A stretch of DNA of 64,000 nucleotides from Cotesia glomerata (Eukaryota; Arthropoda; Insecta; Hymenoptera; Braconidae). The translations under genes and the position numbers were made by a program. Each line of letters begins with the position of its first letter. Position 1 is the first letter of the stretch. The notes beneath the pieces are model-generated. The model had not been told where the DNA came from. It was given only the letters and a program-made list of their open reading frames with translations, and ran no database searches. Positions 1 to 12,245 of the stretch are shown here, piece after piece. The stretch lies in NCBI RefSeq assembly GCF_020080835.1, contig NC_058159.1:26632474-26696473 (forward strand), read 5' to 3'.

Positions 1-3000
1 GCGTGAATGCGAGCATTCACCAGTAGACGTACTTACCACGTAGTGTGCTGAAAATACCATATCAACTATTGTCTATTGTATTAACCATAGCGTGAATATA
101 ACAACCGTCCATTATACATACGTGATTTATTAATATTTTGGCACACTTACAAATATATATAATATATTAAACGGCATTATCGATTTTCTGGTGCTCGAAG
201 CTCTTGTAGATAACGATGCTTCGCATAACCATGAATTGCTATCTGAAATATCGTATAATCTCAATAACTTTTCCCTTAAAGTACACGAACAATGGGCTTG
301 CTAAATTCTCACTAATTGCTCTTTCTCTACTAGCTTAAACTATATCTCTGAATAACCAGAAAATTTGGGGATCGCGAACGCCGAAAATCTCGGAAAATCC
401 GGATTTCCTACAAGAATGAATGGCCAAGGATACGAACTACGAATAGAGGAATATATATGTTTATGCAAAAAAAAAAATAAAGAAAAAGTTATAACAATGC
501 AGGGTGGATGCACTTTAGCTGTTCGTTGGTCGAATGTATTGACAAAGCATATTTTGGAATCCGCGATAAAAAATATTGAACGATGTACACGAATGCTATA
601 AAATATATACACTAAAATTGCTCCAAGTTATCCAGTAGCACCTTTCTCGTTTGCATACACAAGACCCGTCGATGGAGTGCCTGAAATCGATGCATGCGAA
701 CTGCGAAATATAGTAAATACATATGTATTTATATACCTGCATCAAAACAAATATCAAATCCCGGCCGATCGGGAGGAGCATAGAGCAGTATGAATATTGG
801 ACACGATAAAAGCCCAATAAGCGTCGGCATATGATACAGACAGAATTCATATATATATCGTGTTTCGAAAGTCCCAAGTAATTGGAAGTAATTCAGCAAT
901 ACCAATTTATACGGAAATTCAAAACCAAAAATTTGCCCTCGAGTGTGTATTATCTTTCAACCTCAGCATAGCTGGCAACCAACACTGCCATCAACATTTT
1001 CACTCAATATTCGACTCTAATTTATATCTATACCATCCTCCAAGCTAACCGTGTTTTCCTATAATTTTATTTTCGCCCAGATCCCGCTGATCGTATGACT
1101 CGATTTTTCGACAATTTGAAAGGGTTCACGTACTCGACATCAAATTACCTTGTCCCGGTTATTTCCCTCAATATTCTATCTACCTACCACCAACTACTCG
1201 CCCCCGCTATCAGCCTATTTTTCGACGCATAAAAAACACATTCGAGTTCTGACTAATGACCCGCGATTGCGGACAATAAATCAAACCGGATGTGCTCACT
1301 TTTTAAGCTAAAAGTCATTGCACCAAAATCTCATTAAAGTTCAATGCATCAAAGTGTTTTTCATTTTTTTTGTTCACCTCTTTCCTCTTTTTGACGGACA
1401 ACCAAAAATGAATGTTAACCCAAAAATACGAATGCATATAAAACAATTATGATGACCCCAGTCAGTTTTATTGATTGAACTTTAGATATGTATGTATAAC
1501 TTGCAGCAAAGTGAAATAGAACGAGGAGTAAAAGACAAACCAGACTACTTGTACTGCTGTCGTTTGGAAGCTTTCCGAGAGGGTTGACATCTAGGAATTC
1601 CCCGGAGAATGGAAGCATGACGTGATGCTAAAGGAATGAGGAATAAAGCGAGGGAGAAAAGTTATTTTATCGTATGTATGTGTATGTATCAAGAGATTGG
1701 CTGTGTTGCATTAGATAATTCTCAGCTTGACGTTGATAGTCAGGATGATGATTTAACGGTAGCTGGTAGCTAACTTTGTAAAAACCTGTGCCGTACGACT
1801 CGTTCATCAAGCTTGCACTCAACATCAGCGATAAATGCATTTGTGCCTCAGAGAAATATCCCGGTAGAAACTAAATCGGAGGCTTTATGATCCCCGTGAC
1901 GAAAAAGGGTGAATACCACCCGAGATGTATGCTCATGGGTGATGTGATCGTGATACCGAGGAGGTCGATTGCTGATACGATGGTTCTGCGTGATGTGATG
2001 GAGAAAGAGGTTCAATGCATCAGTTAAAAGAGAGTTATGCAGTTTAAACCTAAGTGGATTATAAACGCGATACGATCCTACAATTTTGTTATTCCACTGC
2101 AGTAGAGTCAACGTGATATTCTGCAGCTCTATGCACTTTCTTTTTTTTTAAATCCAATCTTTTTGTTGCCGGATTTTTTTCGTTATTAAATTTTTATTGT
2201 ACATGCGTCATATATCAGCTGAAACCGTTATCGTTCGAAAGCCTTACTAATGCTCGATTGAATTTAACCCTCGAGTAGTGTATGCAATTTTTGTTTCTGT
2301 GCAAAAAAAAAATTGCATGCATGCATTTTTTTTTTTTTTTTTTTAGTTAAGAACTGAATTCGAATGAATAGGAAAAGTAATTATAGTGGAAATATGTCGA
2401 GTACCACTTTTGATACAATGTCAAGTTTTTTTGCTTTAATTTATAAGCAGGATTGTCTCAAATTAATACATATTTTTATGCGAGTATACAGTGTGCAAAA
2501 AAATGAAATAAATGTTTTTGTTAATAACAAAAAGCATCGAAAAAGCAATCTTCTGTTTGACGTTTCTTTAATACAAAAGAATTGGTCAAAAAAACAATGG
2601 TATAAAAGGAAAAAAACATTTTAAATGAATGAACGAGCATAGTACAATTGCACAGCGGGTTTGCCTTTTTCATTCTCTAGTCGTCATATAGTTAGGAAAA
2701 TTAAATCTCGGAAACCTCTATAAAATATATATATCCTGACGAATTTACCCAACAATTCTGCGGCTTCGTGAAAGCTAAAAAACATTAACGAGGGAGCCAA
2801 AGAACGGAGAGTGACCAGCCAATGGACGGCTTTTAGTTGGCTTCCAAATAATAATCACAAAAAACGTGCCCACTCGTATTCGTATGATTGTTTAGATCAG
2901 ACAATAGCTGCAAACTTTGAGGATTCCTTCGATTTATTTTCCGAAAAAATAACGAAAAAAATAAACTCTGTTCGGCTATAGTCGTGAAAAAAACTGCGAT

Positions 3001-6000
3001 AATCATTAAAATTAAAGAATTATTGCTTAGATTAAAAATAATCGTCTGAATTTTAAGATAAATTTAATTAAAATTGACCAAATTCAAAGTTTTTCAAAAT
3101 ATAAGAAATTTTTAAAACTCATTATTCGCCATTAAATGCTACTTTTCAATAAATTCAGCAAAATAAAACATATTGTAAAAAAAATACTTTATAATTACAA
3201 TATAAGACTGGCTGCAATAAATAAATTCGTAAAAAAAATTGATTTGAAAGGAAAACACGCGAATTATAACAATCCGGAAGAGGAAAATTGGGTAAATAAG
3301 TGAATCCTTGAAACAAAGTGGATGAAAAGTAATAATCATAGTGGAAGAAAATAGCGGCATATTATTGTAGCTGTATGAGTTCTCTTGATACGTGCTCGAG
3401 TATCACAAAAGGGTGACTAAAGTCGGAGCCCCCTGTAGTGTGTGTGACTTATGCACCCGCCTTCTAATGAAGATCTATGGCTCTCTGTGGTGCCACTAAT
3501 TCCCTGCAATCGAAGCTGAGCTTTCAATGGTATATTTTCCTCGTTGATATCGCAAACAACGTGATATCTCAGTGATGTTTTTATCTTTTTTCCATCTTTG
3601 CCCACGTAATAATACGCACGTATAAACACACTTTCCACGCACACACCAATCTTTTATGAGTTCATTGTGAGCCTCGGGGCATTATTTAACCAATAACGAA
3701 GTTCGAGTTATGGGTTATGCAACGACTAGATTTCACGCACTGTGTACGTGTATATCTGTAGATATATTGTGTACGTATTTATACATATATTGAGTATGTA
3801 TGTTAACGTATATTGATGACGACAACGACAACGATTCTCTGTGGGAAAAAGACTCATAGTATGAGACGAGCTCGTACATGATTCATGTATTAGAACGGGA
3901 AAACGCGAATTAAATCGTCGTACTATTTACTTATAAAATTTATCTTTTTTATCAGTACTTAAAGTTTGTGCAATACAGATTTATCGCTGGTAATGTTGGT
4001 ACTCACAAGCAAGTTAAAGCACTAATAAAAATTCAAATTTCAGTTACTTACTTACAAATTAAATTCATTAATGATAATTGCGGGTCATAAAAAAGGATAT
4101 AAATTACAATTAACGTTAAAAATTTTATAAATATCACTTAATACAAATAAGTATTGCGAGGCTGGAGTTTTTTGTAATAATTATAAGTGGTCTGAAAAGA
4201 AAAAAAACTATTTTCATGATTCAACAGAAATTTTTTGAAACCATTAGCAGAATAATTAAGCAAATTTTTCATAAAGCGATATTTTATTTTTAGAGTACTG
4301 ACAAAAAATAAATTAAATTTGCAATTATAAGTAAAATATAAAGAGCGATTACTACCAGACGAGTCCTAATTTTCCGTTTGGGTGAATCTTGATACAACCA
4401 CCTGGACCTACCCACTATTTCTTCTTTAATTTGAGCTTTTACTCCCACTTTGAGTAGTATCCTTCCGAATCCTTTGAGAATAACAATTAGCTGTTTTAAT
4501 CCTTACAAAAGTTTAAAGTTAAGATGAGTGAGTGGATGCCCATGGGGCTTTAGGTGAATGTTACAAGCCTATCCTATTATGTTTTAGCACTCGAAAATGT
4601 TTCTCTCGTAAACATTCTTTCAAAGCTTATACTCATTTCAGCTATCAGGGTATAACGGCACGCAACCGGGGCTGAAGGAACAAACACAAAACAAGTAAAC
4701 TCGAAGGAGGAAGAGTATACCATGACTATAAAGTAATAGCGAATGTGTATTTAGTAGACGCGGGAGATAAAGAGTGAAAGGGACGGGAGGAAAAGTATGA
4801 CAAGGAGTAAATCCAAGAGAGAGAGAGAGAAAGAAATTACTAGTACTACAGGACGAGGAGATGAAATGCCTCTTCCTTGGGTGCGCAATTAACAGTGTAA
4901 TTACTGGGAAAACATTATTCGGTTCTAAAGAGCCATCCACTCTTTACTGCACAGTCTTGACTCTTTCAGATATAAAACAGTCTTGCATATTTCATTCTTA
5001 CAATCCTGTGTACCCTTCTAAGATAAAAAGCCTTCTAAGACAAACAAATAATCCACGCACAGTCGCAGCTGGAAAGTTTTGCTGTTAAACAAAAAAAAAA
5101 CAAAGATAAAAAAAAACACTAATAAATAATCAAAGGGGTGAAAATCCGTCGCGTGGCTAATTGAATTTATTCGTCATTAATGTTTGGTAAAGATTTAATT
5201 AGATGACTCGGAGATCGTGGTGAAAAACACCGAAAAAAATTCTCACACGTGTTAAAGCATAACCGGATAAACGTTTAGATAAGCATAAGCCTTGATGAGT
5301 ATCACGCGAATAAAATGAAGACGTAAAACATTTGATTTAACGATTGGCAACGCACCATGCAAATTACTGTTCTTAGGTTATTTATGGCCGCTAAGCCAAT
5401 AACCGGATGTGGAGAAGAAGGTGGATAATGATAAAGACCTCCTGTTGTGTCGGAACGTGGCTACCGAATAAGCTCTATTCTACAAGTATTTATATTCCCT
5501 GAACTTCAATCGTCCCAATTGCCGACCGTTTATCCGATATTCTTATCGCAATCGATTACGATATGATCGTTTGAATATTATGCTCCTCAAGAGCATGCAA
5601 GTGCGATAAGCTAACAGCACTAATGCTAGTATTTCATGTCCAATAGGATTTATTGAGTCTTGTAACTATTTTCGGAGATATGCTGAGAGAAAGTCGTGGG
5701 GTACAGTTGATTTAGGGTGACGGCCAAATGGGGTGCTTGAGAAAAACTCTTTTTTTTTTAACACGTTTTTATTGGCTTATCCCGTATCTACGTAAAAGAA
5801 TCTTTAAATGTCATTTTTTCCGACTTTAAGGCTTCTGATTAATTTGATAATTTGCACACTTATCAAGGACCATAGACAATGCAACAATTTTATTTTAGTG
5901 TTCTTGCCAAGATCATCAGAATTATAAAAATTTGCACGGAAAGATTAACAAAAAAATTCATTTTATTGTAAATAAATGTGGGGTACTTTTAAAGATATTT

Positions 6001-6294
6001 TTATAATAATTTTACTATTACAGTTGTCCACCACTAAAATATTTACAACATTTGATATCAAACTTTTTTTTAAAATAAAATTAATTTTTTATTAATCATT
6101 TTATTCTTTTATTAAAAATCATTTAGAATTGTCAATTTTTTAGTTTTTGTTGATATTAGAACAGTCGTACTCATAAAAAATTGCTTAGATAGATGACTTT
6201 TTCAAGTTCTTGTCAATTCTATAATTAACTACCTCAAAAAAAATATTATTTTATAAAAAAATATTATTCTCGATTGTATACAGACTAAAGTTGC
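1..6294. other. Non-coding AT-rich stretch, no gene recognised
   Basis: I found no open frame longer than about 100 codons and none resembling a known protein family. Visible content is simple: a 19-base T run at 2326-2344 preceded by alternating GCAT, a short GA run near 4818, and A/T-homopolymer-rich DNA around 3000-3400 and 5900-6290. It could be intergenic or intronic, and nothing in the sequence decides between these. Confidence 0.6.
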
Positions 6295-6296
6295 TA

Positions 6297-6567
6297 CACT
6301 GATAGAAGGATTTGTTTATAGTTAAAAATATTTGTTAATATTTAACAAATCATTTATTAGAGACCACTTTTTAGTCCTTAACAAATATTTCTTAATATTT
6401 AAAAAGATTTATTAATATTTAATAAATGAATATCAGATTTATTAAATACAAACAAATCATTTTAAATACTAAGAAATATTTATTTAATACTAAAAAGTAG
6501 TCTCTAATAAATGATTTATTAACTATTAACAAATATTTTTTAATACAAATAAATCCTTCTATCAGTG
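6297..6567. mobile_element. 271-bp TA-flanked foldback MITE, CACTGATAGAAGG family
   Basis: The element begins CACTGATAGAAGGATTT and ends with the inverse AAATCCTTCTATCAGTG. A TA dinucleotide lies directly outside each end (6295-6296 and 6568-6569), as expected of a TA target-site duplication. The whole body is one long near-palindrome made of variants of TTAACAAATATTT and AATGATTTATTA. No coding capacity is present. TA duplication is typical of Tc1/mariner-type and some other DNA transposons, so this is probably a non-autonomous derivative, though its superfamily is not proven. A related copy with the same termini lies at 24689-25467. Confidence 0.85.
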
Positions 6568-6569
6568 TA

Positions 6570-7952
6570 AAAATAAACTTTATTTAAAATTTTTAATTTT
6601 ATCATGTTGCTCCCACAAGGTTAGTCCTATTTTTGCTTCATGAAAATCCTATTGCGCATCCTGTTGCAGCACCTATTTTTTTCCGTATATAAAACAATGT
6701 TGGAACTTGATAACCATACTAGTGTCATTCAAACCTTTGAAGGTAATTCATTGAAAAGCCATAAGTCGCACCAGACGGCCTTTACCTGGAAACCCAGTTC
6801 CAGTGTTTGCTGAAAACACCAAATTGTATAGGGAAAGAAGGTGCAAAAAAGCAACCCCTTTGTCGGACTCTGTTACATCCCGAGTATCAACTTGCGGGAA
6901 TCCGAGTATTATTAAGTTGGCGATTGGTTCCAACCAAACGCATCCGAATAATCATATCGACCCTCTCCATTCGGGATAGGAATCTTTCTCACCCTTTTGA
7001 AACATTTAACTTGTGTACATTATACAATTGATAAGTACTACTGCACTTTGTAACCCATTGTACTCGAACTCAAAACCAATCCCGATTTGTCCGATGTCCA
7101 ATGGATGTTACAGCTATAAATGTATTATATATTTATTTGTTATATGCGATATGTTGTATGTTATATGTTATGTGTATGGATCCCTTGTACCCTTTAAATT
7201 TTCATTCGCAGAATCCGTTTCCGTCGCGTGCTGGTTGTAAAATCAGTACATCCGGGTGTCAAAGTGGTGTCACCCGATCGTCCCGACATAAAGTTTTAAA
7301 TTCGATCAATGGGTGACGCCAACCGTAAAACACTTTTAGGGTTGAAATTTAAAAGCCTACGTAACGGGTGTCTAGCAAGAGTAGTCGTCGGTGACTAAAT
7401 CGTTGCTACAACCGTGAACGAGGACGATTCGAAAAATTATACAAGTCGACTGTAAACTGTGACAGTCTGAAGTGAGCAAAAATTTAGCTTTTAATATCTT
7501 ATAATGATAAAAAAAATATTGATAAATAACAATCAGCAGTTACTTTTTTACTACCGACAATTCCGAATTGTGAATAAAAAAATTTTAGCTTAATAATTTT
7601 TCATCACAATACAAATAGTTTGGGTAATTTTTAAGTAAATTTAAAAAACAATATCGATTTGACAGGATCAATCACCAATTATGTAATGAATAAATGTGAC
7701 AAAACAAATTTATAGAACCAACAAATTATTCGAAACTTTTTCTAAAACTTGTCATAAAAAATTGACTATCACCAAAAAATATATAAAACAATGAAAAGAC
7801 AAAAATTCACGCCAAAACCTTTTTGATGAAACTAAATTTAACTAAAAAATTTATTTTGTCACCTAAATACATTAAAGACAAAATTTTCCATCTTCTATTG
7901 ATTATATAAACAGATAACAATAATGACAATAATAATTTTACAAAAAATAATT
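6570..7952. other. Non-coding stretch before the tRNA gene
   Basis: A moderately GC-balanced part (about 6720-7440) has several frames of 60-75 codons on both strands, none recognisable. It is followed by A/T-rich sequence up to the tRNA. I see no promoter, repeat or exon that can be supported. Confidence 0.5.
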
Positions 7953-8024
7953 TGGAGATGCCGGGGATCGAACCCGGGGCCTTTCACATGCAAAGCGAAC
8001 GCTCTACCACTGAGCTACATCCCC
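7953..8024 (-). tRNA. tRNA-Ala, anticodon UGC
   Basis: On the minus strand the sequence folds as a complete cloverleaf. The acceptor 5' strand GGGGATG pairs with CATCTCC apart from a tolerated G-U, and A is the discriminator base. The D arm is GCTC/GAGC, the anticodon stem is TTCGC/GTGAA around loop TTTGCAT (anticodon TGC), and the T arm is CCGGG/CCCGG around TTCGATC. The internal pol III promoter boxes are intact (A box TAGCTCAGTGG, B box GGTTCGATCC). There is no intron. The anticodon and acceptor stem match eukaryotic tRNA-Ala. In plus orientation the gene is followed by ordinary AT-rich sequence, and no second tRNA is close by. Confidence 0.96.
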
Positions 8025-10670
8025 AATGTTCCTTCAATGATCAGAACCACGCCTCATTGATTTACCGAGTAAATCAATGGCCCACTTTCGTTACAAGTAA
8101 CAGTCTCATCAATGAGTCGAGGTCGGTAAATCGGTAACTTGCCTTCCATGGAAAGCAGAAAATCACATGTGGATACATTTAGAATACTAAATTTTTTTGT
8201 CATCTGATACATTTTCCATTATTTTTTCATGGTACATTCAATCACATAAGTGCATATTGCACTCGGCTCGGAGTAGACTGTAAATTGAGCGCAAAACCAC
8301 TGTTGATTGATTTAAAATCAGATCACCGTTAGTCCGTTTCGGGACGTACCCTATATAGCATATTGGGATTTGGGGTGCATCATCTACTGCTATCTACTTC
8401 TCTTAATATATCTATCTACTGCTTTATCTTTCTCGTATTGATATCGGTGTATGTATAACTCTTGTGCATTAAAACACCGGTTTTGTGTGTTAGTTGTTGA
8501 TAGTAGTTATATACAGTTGTTACTGATGGCGAGCGATATCATTCGAACGCGGTTACACTACTCTCGTATTTACGTTTTGTGAATTTAAACACACAAGGCT
8601 TGAAATGAATTACACGAGTGAGGATTTCCCCCGTTGCTGGGCAACCTCAAATCCAATATACCGGTGATTTACGTTCCAATAAAACCTTTTTGATTCGTTG
8701 TTACACATCCTAATTTTTTATGCCTTGTTTCAACTCTGTAAATTTCAATTATCATATGTTTCGATACTTTGATATGCTGTTTAAATATTTTTGCAGCTGC
8801 TTTGCTTGGAAATAAATCGATTTTTTCTCAATATTCCAACTTTATGTTTTTTTATATTTTTTTTTGAGATAATATAAACTTTTTATTTTGTATTGTTTAT
8901 GTAATGATAACATCTATAGAAATAAAAAGAAATATCATTATAATTTTCACGCTTATAGAAAAGAATATCAATAACAAATTTTTAGCTGATTTTTGTAACT
9001 CCACATTCACTTCAAAAATTTTTTAATATTTTTCTCATATTTATAAGGTATTTTAGTTATAGTTGAAACACTTAAAAAAAAAAAAACATACATCGTCCAA
9101 AAGTTAGATTTTAAAAATGTATTTTTTATTTAAATTTTTCTCACGGAGTTAAGTTGCGGTTGCTAATAATGAAATTAATTTACTTTAAATTGACTTCTAA
9201 AAATAATTATTTAAATTGATAATGTATATGTATAGATTTTTATAAAATATAAGTATGTCACTCAATAAATTAATATGACAGTTTATAAACAGAGAGTGAC
9301 AACACAAACCAGTTTTTACACTTGATTACACAAAACGAACGAGTGTCGTTTTAATTTCACAAGACTTTAGAATTTTCTTAATCGAGGACTCGTTCATGCC
9401 TAGATTCTCGTTTCTCTAGTATATCCATGGAAAGTGGAGCAATCACGTGTAGTGTGTAAACGCATGTTACTGATCATCCTCATCAAGAAAACGGGTAAAA
9501 AATTATTACATGTGTTACCGCGTCACTTGAAGATTCATTTTAAAAACAGGGAGAACGGTTATTTATACCATTAATCATCATTCCACTCGACTCATATTAA
9601 TAGTGCAATTAAAATCGTACTTTTTACATCAATTATCAATCACAGCAATCAATCACACTTTTTCTGTTAAATAACGTAATAAATATTTTACAAAACCCCA
9701 ACTATCAATAAAACCATCCATCACTTTTGACTAAAAATTCAAAAAGAAGAACATAAAAGTCATAATAACACAATTGTACTTTCGAAACCAATAGTCCCCT
9801 TTTAAATTACACGATTCAATGCATTGGTTTAACAACCCTTGAAAAAAATACCTCACCCTCCAACCAACCCCTTCTTTATTGAATTGTTCAAAAATTAAAT
9901 AAATAATTTTTTTTTTAATTATCCTTTCCCCTCCATCATTAAAAGGGAATCCTATTATTCAAACTAACTTTAAAACCGCGATTTTCAATCTTTACCTCCA
10001 TTTAAATCTTGCGCTAATAAAAAAATTAATTTGATTCAAGGGCAAAAGTTTTAAACCAAAAAAATTATATTGAAGAATTAGATAATTTTAAATCAAAAAA
10101 AAATTTACTTAAGTCGAGAATAATTTCTCAGTTTAAGAATTTTTCAACTTAATTAATTAAAAATTATCTAATTTTTCAAAATAATTTTCTTAGATGAAGA
10201 TTTTTACTCTTGAATCAAATTAATCTTTCATCAATTTAGAGATTTCAAATTTTTATTCTATCATAACTAATTAATAGAAAATTTTACCCTATCTTTAATC
10301 AAGTAAAATTTACTTAAATCAAAAAAAATGTTTCTGATCAAAAATTCTTCCACATAAATGAAGTCATTCAAAATAATGTTTTTGTTCAAGAATTTCTCTC
10401 TTGAATTAATTAATTTTTTTTTTTAAATTAGATTTATTAGCCAAAACACAAGTATTTTATGTACTCAAGATCAACATCTAGACATGGAGGCAAATTGAGA
10501 TTAGCCGGATCGATCACACGTGCTGAACCAATTCCGCTGGTCAGCTGCTCATCAATAGCGTAATGGTACCTTTCGGCCTGAAACCACGTACTGGACATCC
10601 TCAACCACCTAGCCCTCCTCAGGCTAGTGCTACCTACATGCATATACATAAAGACATATAGACATATATA

Positions 10671-10672
<2 letters not shown>

Positions 10673-10726
<54 letters not shown>
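10673..10726. repeat. AT dinucleotide microsatellite
   Basis: This is 27 uninterrupted AT units, preceded by imperfect CATATA units. It is likely to be polymorphic in length. Confidence 0.97.
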
Positions 10727-10730
<4 letters not shown>

Positions 10731-11729
10731 CTAATACATATGTATTGAATAGTGCTCCTCTAATAGGCATATAATCGTTATGCACATAGCGAACACCTAA
10801 CCCACCAGTATGTTGTATAGCAGTAGCCTATAGTACACCACTGCTGTATGGTGTATGGACATTGTACACCCACCAACAGCCGATAGACAACTACCTGAGC
10901 ACACAGTCCGTACACTGACTCCTGTTGCGTGTATATACACAATATCTTCAATGCCCATCATGCGTATCCTACAATACTATCTTCTGTGTTTCGAGTCCAT
11001 ACTATGTTTGACATGCGACACGATTACATATGCAGCGCTCATCCTCTCCCTATGTAAGCCTATATACGATATTATGTTCAAGCGTTCCACATTACCGAGT
11101 GTAAGCGTTACTCCTCATTATGCCGAGGTTGCAAATTATTTTGTGATTCAGAAAAGAAATTAATTAAGTGACACATGCTTTACGGTGTAAAAAATCTGGA
11201 GTGAATTTTACTCTTATCACTCGAAGTACAGCAGTGAAGAAATATAACATTTTGCGTATGGAGTAAATTTGGAGTTTTTTTTTAGGCGGAGTAAATAAAG
11301 ATTTTAATAAGGTGTATTAGACGTGAATTTTTGTAAGATTTTTCGTAAAATCGAAGAATTAATAAAAAGAAAGAAAGAAGCTAAAAAATTGGGAGAAGAA
11401 AGTGCAGAGGCGGAACAGAGAACAGGGTGAGGAATGCTGAGGGGTTAAGAGAAGAAAAGATTGGCAATATGGAAGGAGGAAAGTGAATACCAAAGGATAA
11501 ATTAAGTGTTAACAAATAATATTTCTAAATGTTTATACTAGTTAAAAATGTTTGAAATAATTAATAACTATTACCTATTTAAAATTTCACATCTAATATC
11601 TAATATTTATATCTTAAAAAAAAAAAAAAAAGAAGAAAAAAAACTTGTATAAAACTGTAAAGTTATGCAAATAAAACACCACAATAACAATAAAAATTTT
11701 AATACGAATTTTTATTGAGCTAAAACAAA

Positions 11730-12245
11730 TCTTATATGCAAAATTATTAATAAATACTTTAATCAATTTATCTAAAGTTTAGGTTTGTAAGTATTAATTA
11801 TATTTTTCCGATAAAAAGTAAAATTAAATAAATGATTAACATTGCTACGGATAATTTAAAAAAATTAATTATTTTAATGTTACTCAAATTGTCTTTTGTT
11901 CAGCAATTTTTAAGATTTCTTAATATATAAATTATTATTAAAGAGAATTCTATCAAAAATGCGACTTGTAAAAATTAAAATAAAATATTGATGCAATTTT
12001 AAATAACTGTAAAAAATTTTTTGTTATATTAAATTAAGAAAAAAGGTTTTATTGAATTTTTGAGTCTCTAAGTACGCATTTTGTAATTTTCAGACAAATA
12101 AAAATGATTTCTTTATTTTTATTTAAAAAAATAAAGAAAAACAGTATAAATAAAACCCTTCTCCAGAGTGAATTCACTCTGGAGAAATTAAATCAATTAA
12201 TCAATAATCATTAATTCCGCAAATTTTTAATGGATTATTTATAAA
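11730..12245. repeat. Diverged dispersed repeat, copy 1
   Basis: This segment aligns by eye, with many substitutions and small indels, to 28940-29465 in the same orientation. Shared blocks in the same order include GTATTAATTATATTTTT, ATTGATGCAATTTT, AAGTACGCATTTTRTAATTTT-like sequence, ACAAATAAAAATGATT, TCACTCTGGAGA and TCCGCAAATTTTT. The body is non-coding and rich in A/T. The spacing of about 17.2 kb makes it an old dispersed element rather than a tandem duplication. A perfect 28-bp palindrome lies near its right end. Confidence 0.7.
12159..12186. repeat. Perfect 28-bp palindrome centred on GAATTC
   Basis: The two 14-base halves are exact inverses and meet in GTGAATTCAC. The palindrome sits inside the dispersed repeat at 11730-12245. 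The matching position in the second copy (near 29398-29421) keeps only the right half (CACTCTGGAGA). Confidence 0.9.

Noticed and set aside
7952..8137. Plus-strand frame beginning MEMPGIEPGAFHMQSER
   Set aside because: It is the antisense reading of the tRNA-Ala gene; such MPGIEPG-type peptides are a familiar tRNA shadow.
10437..10649. 70-codon minus-strand frame with fairly even amino-acid use
   Set aside because: It resembles no family I know, no splice sites or neighbouring exons support it, and it abuts an AT microsatellite.
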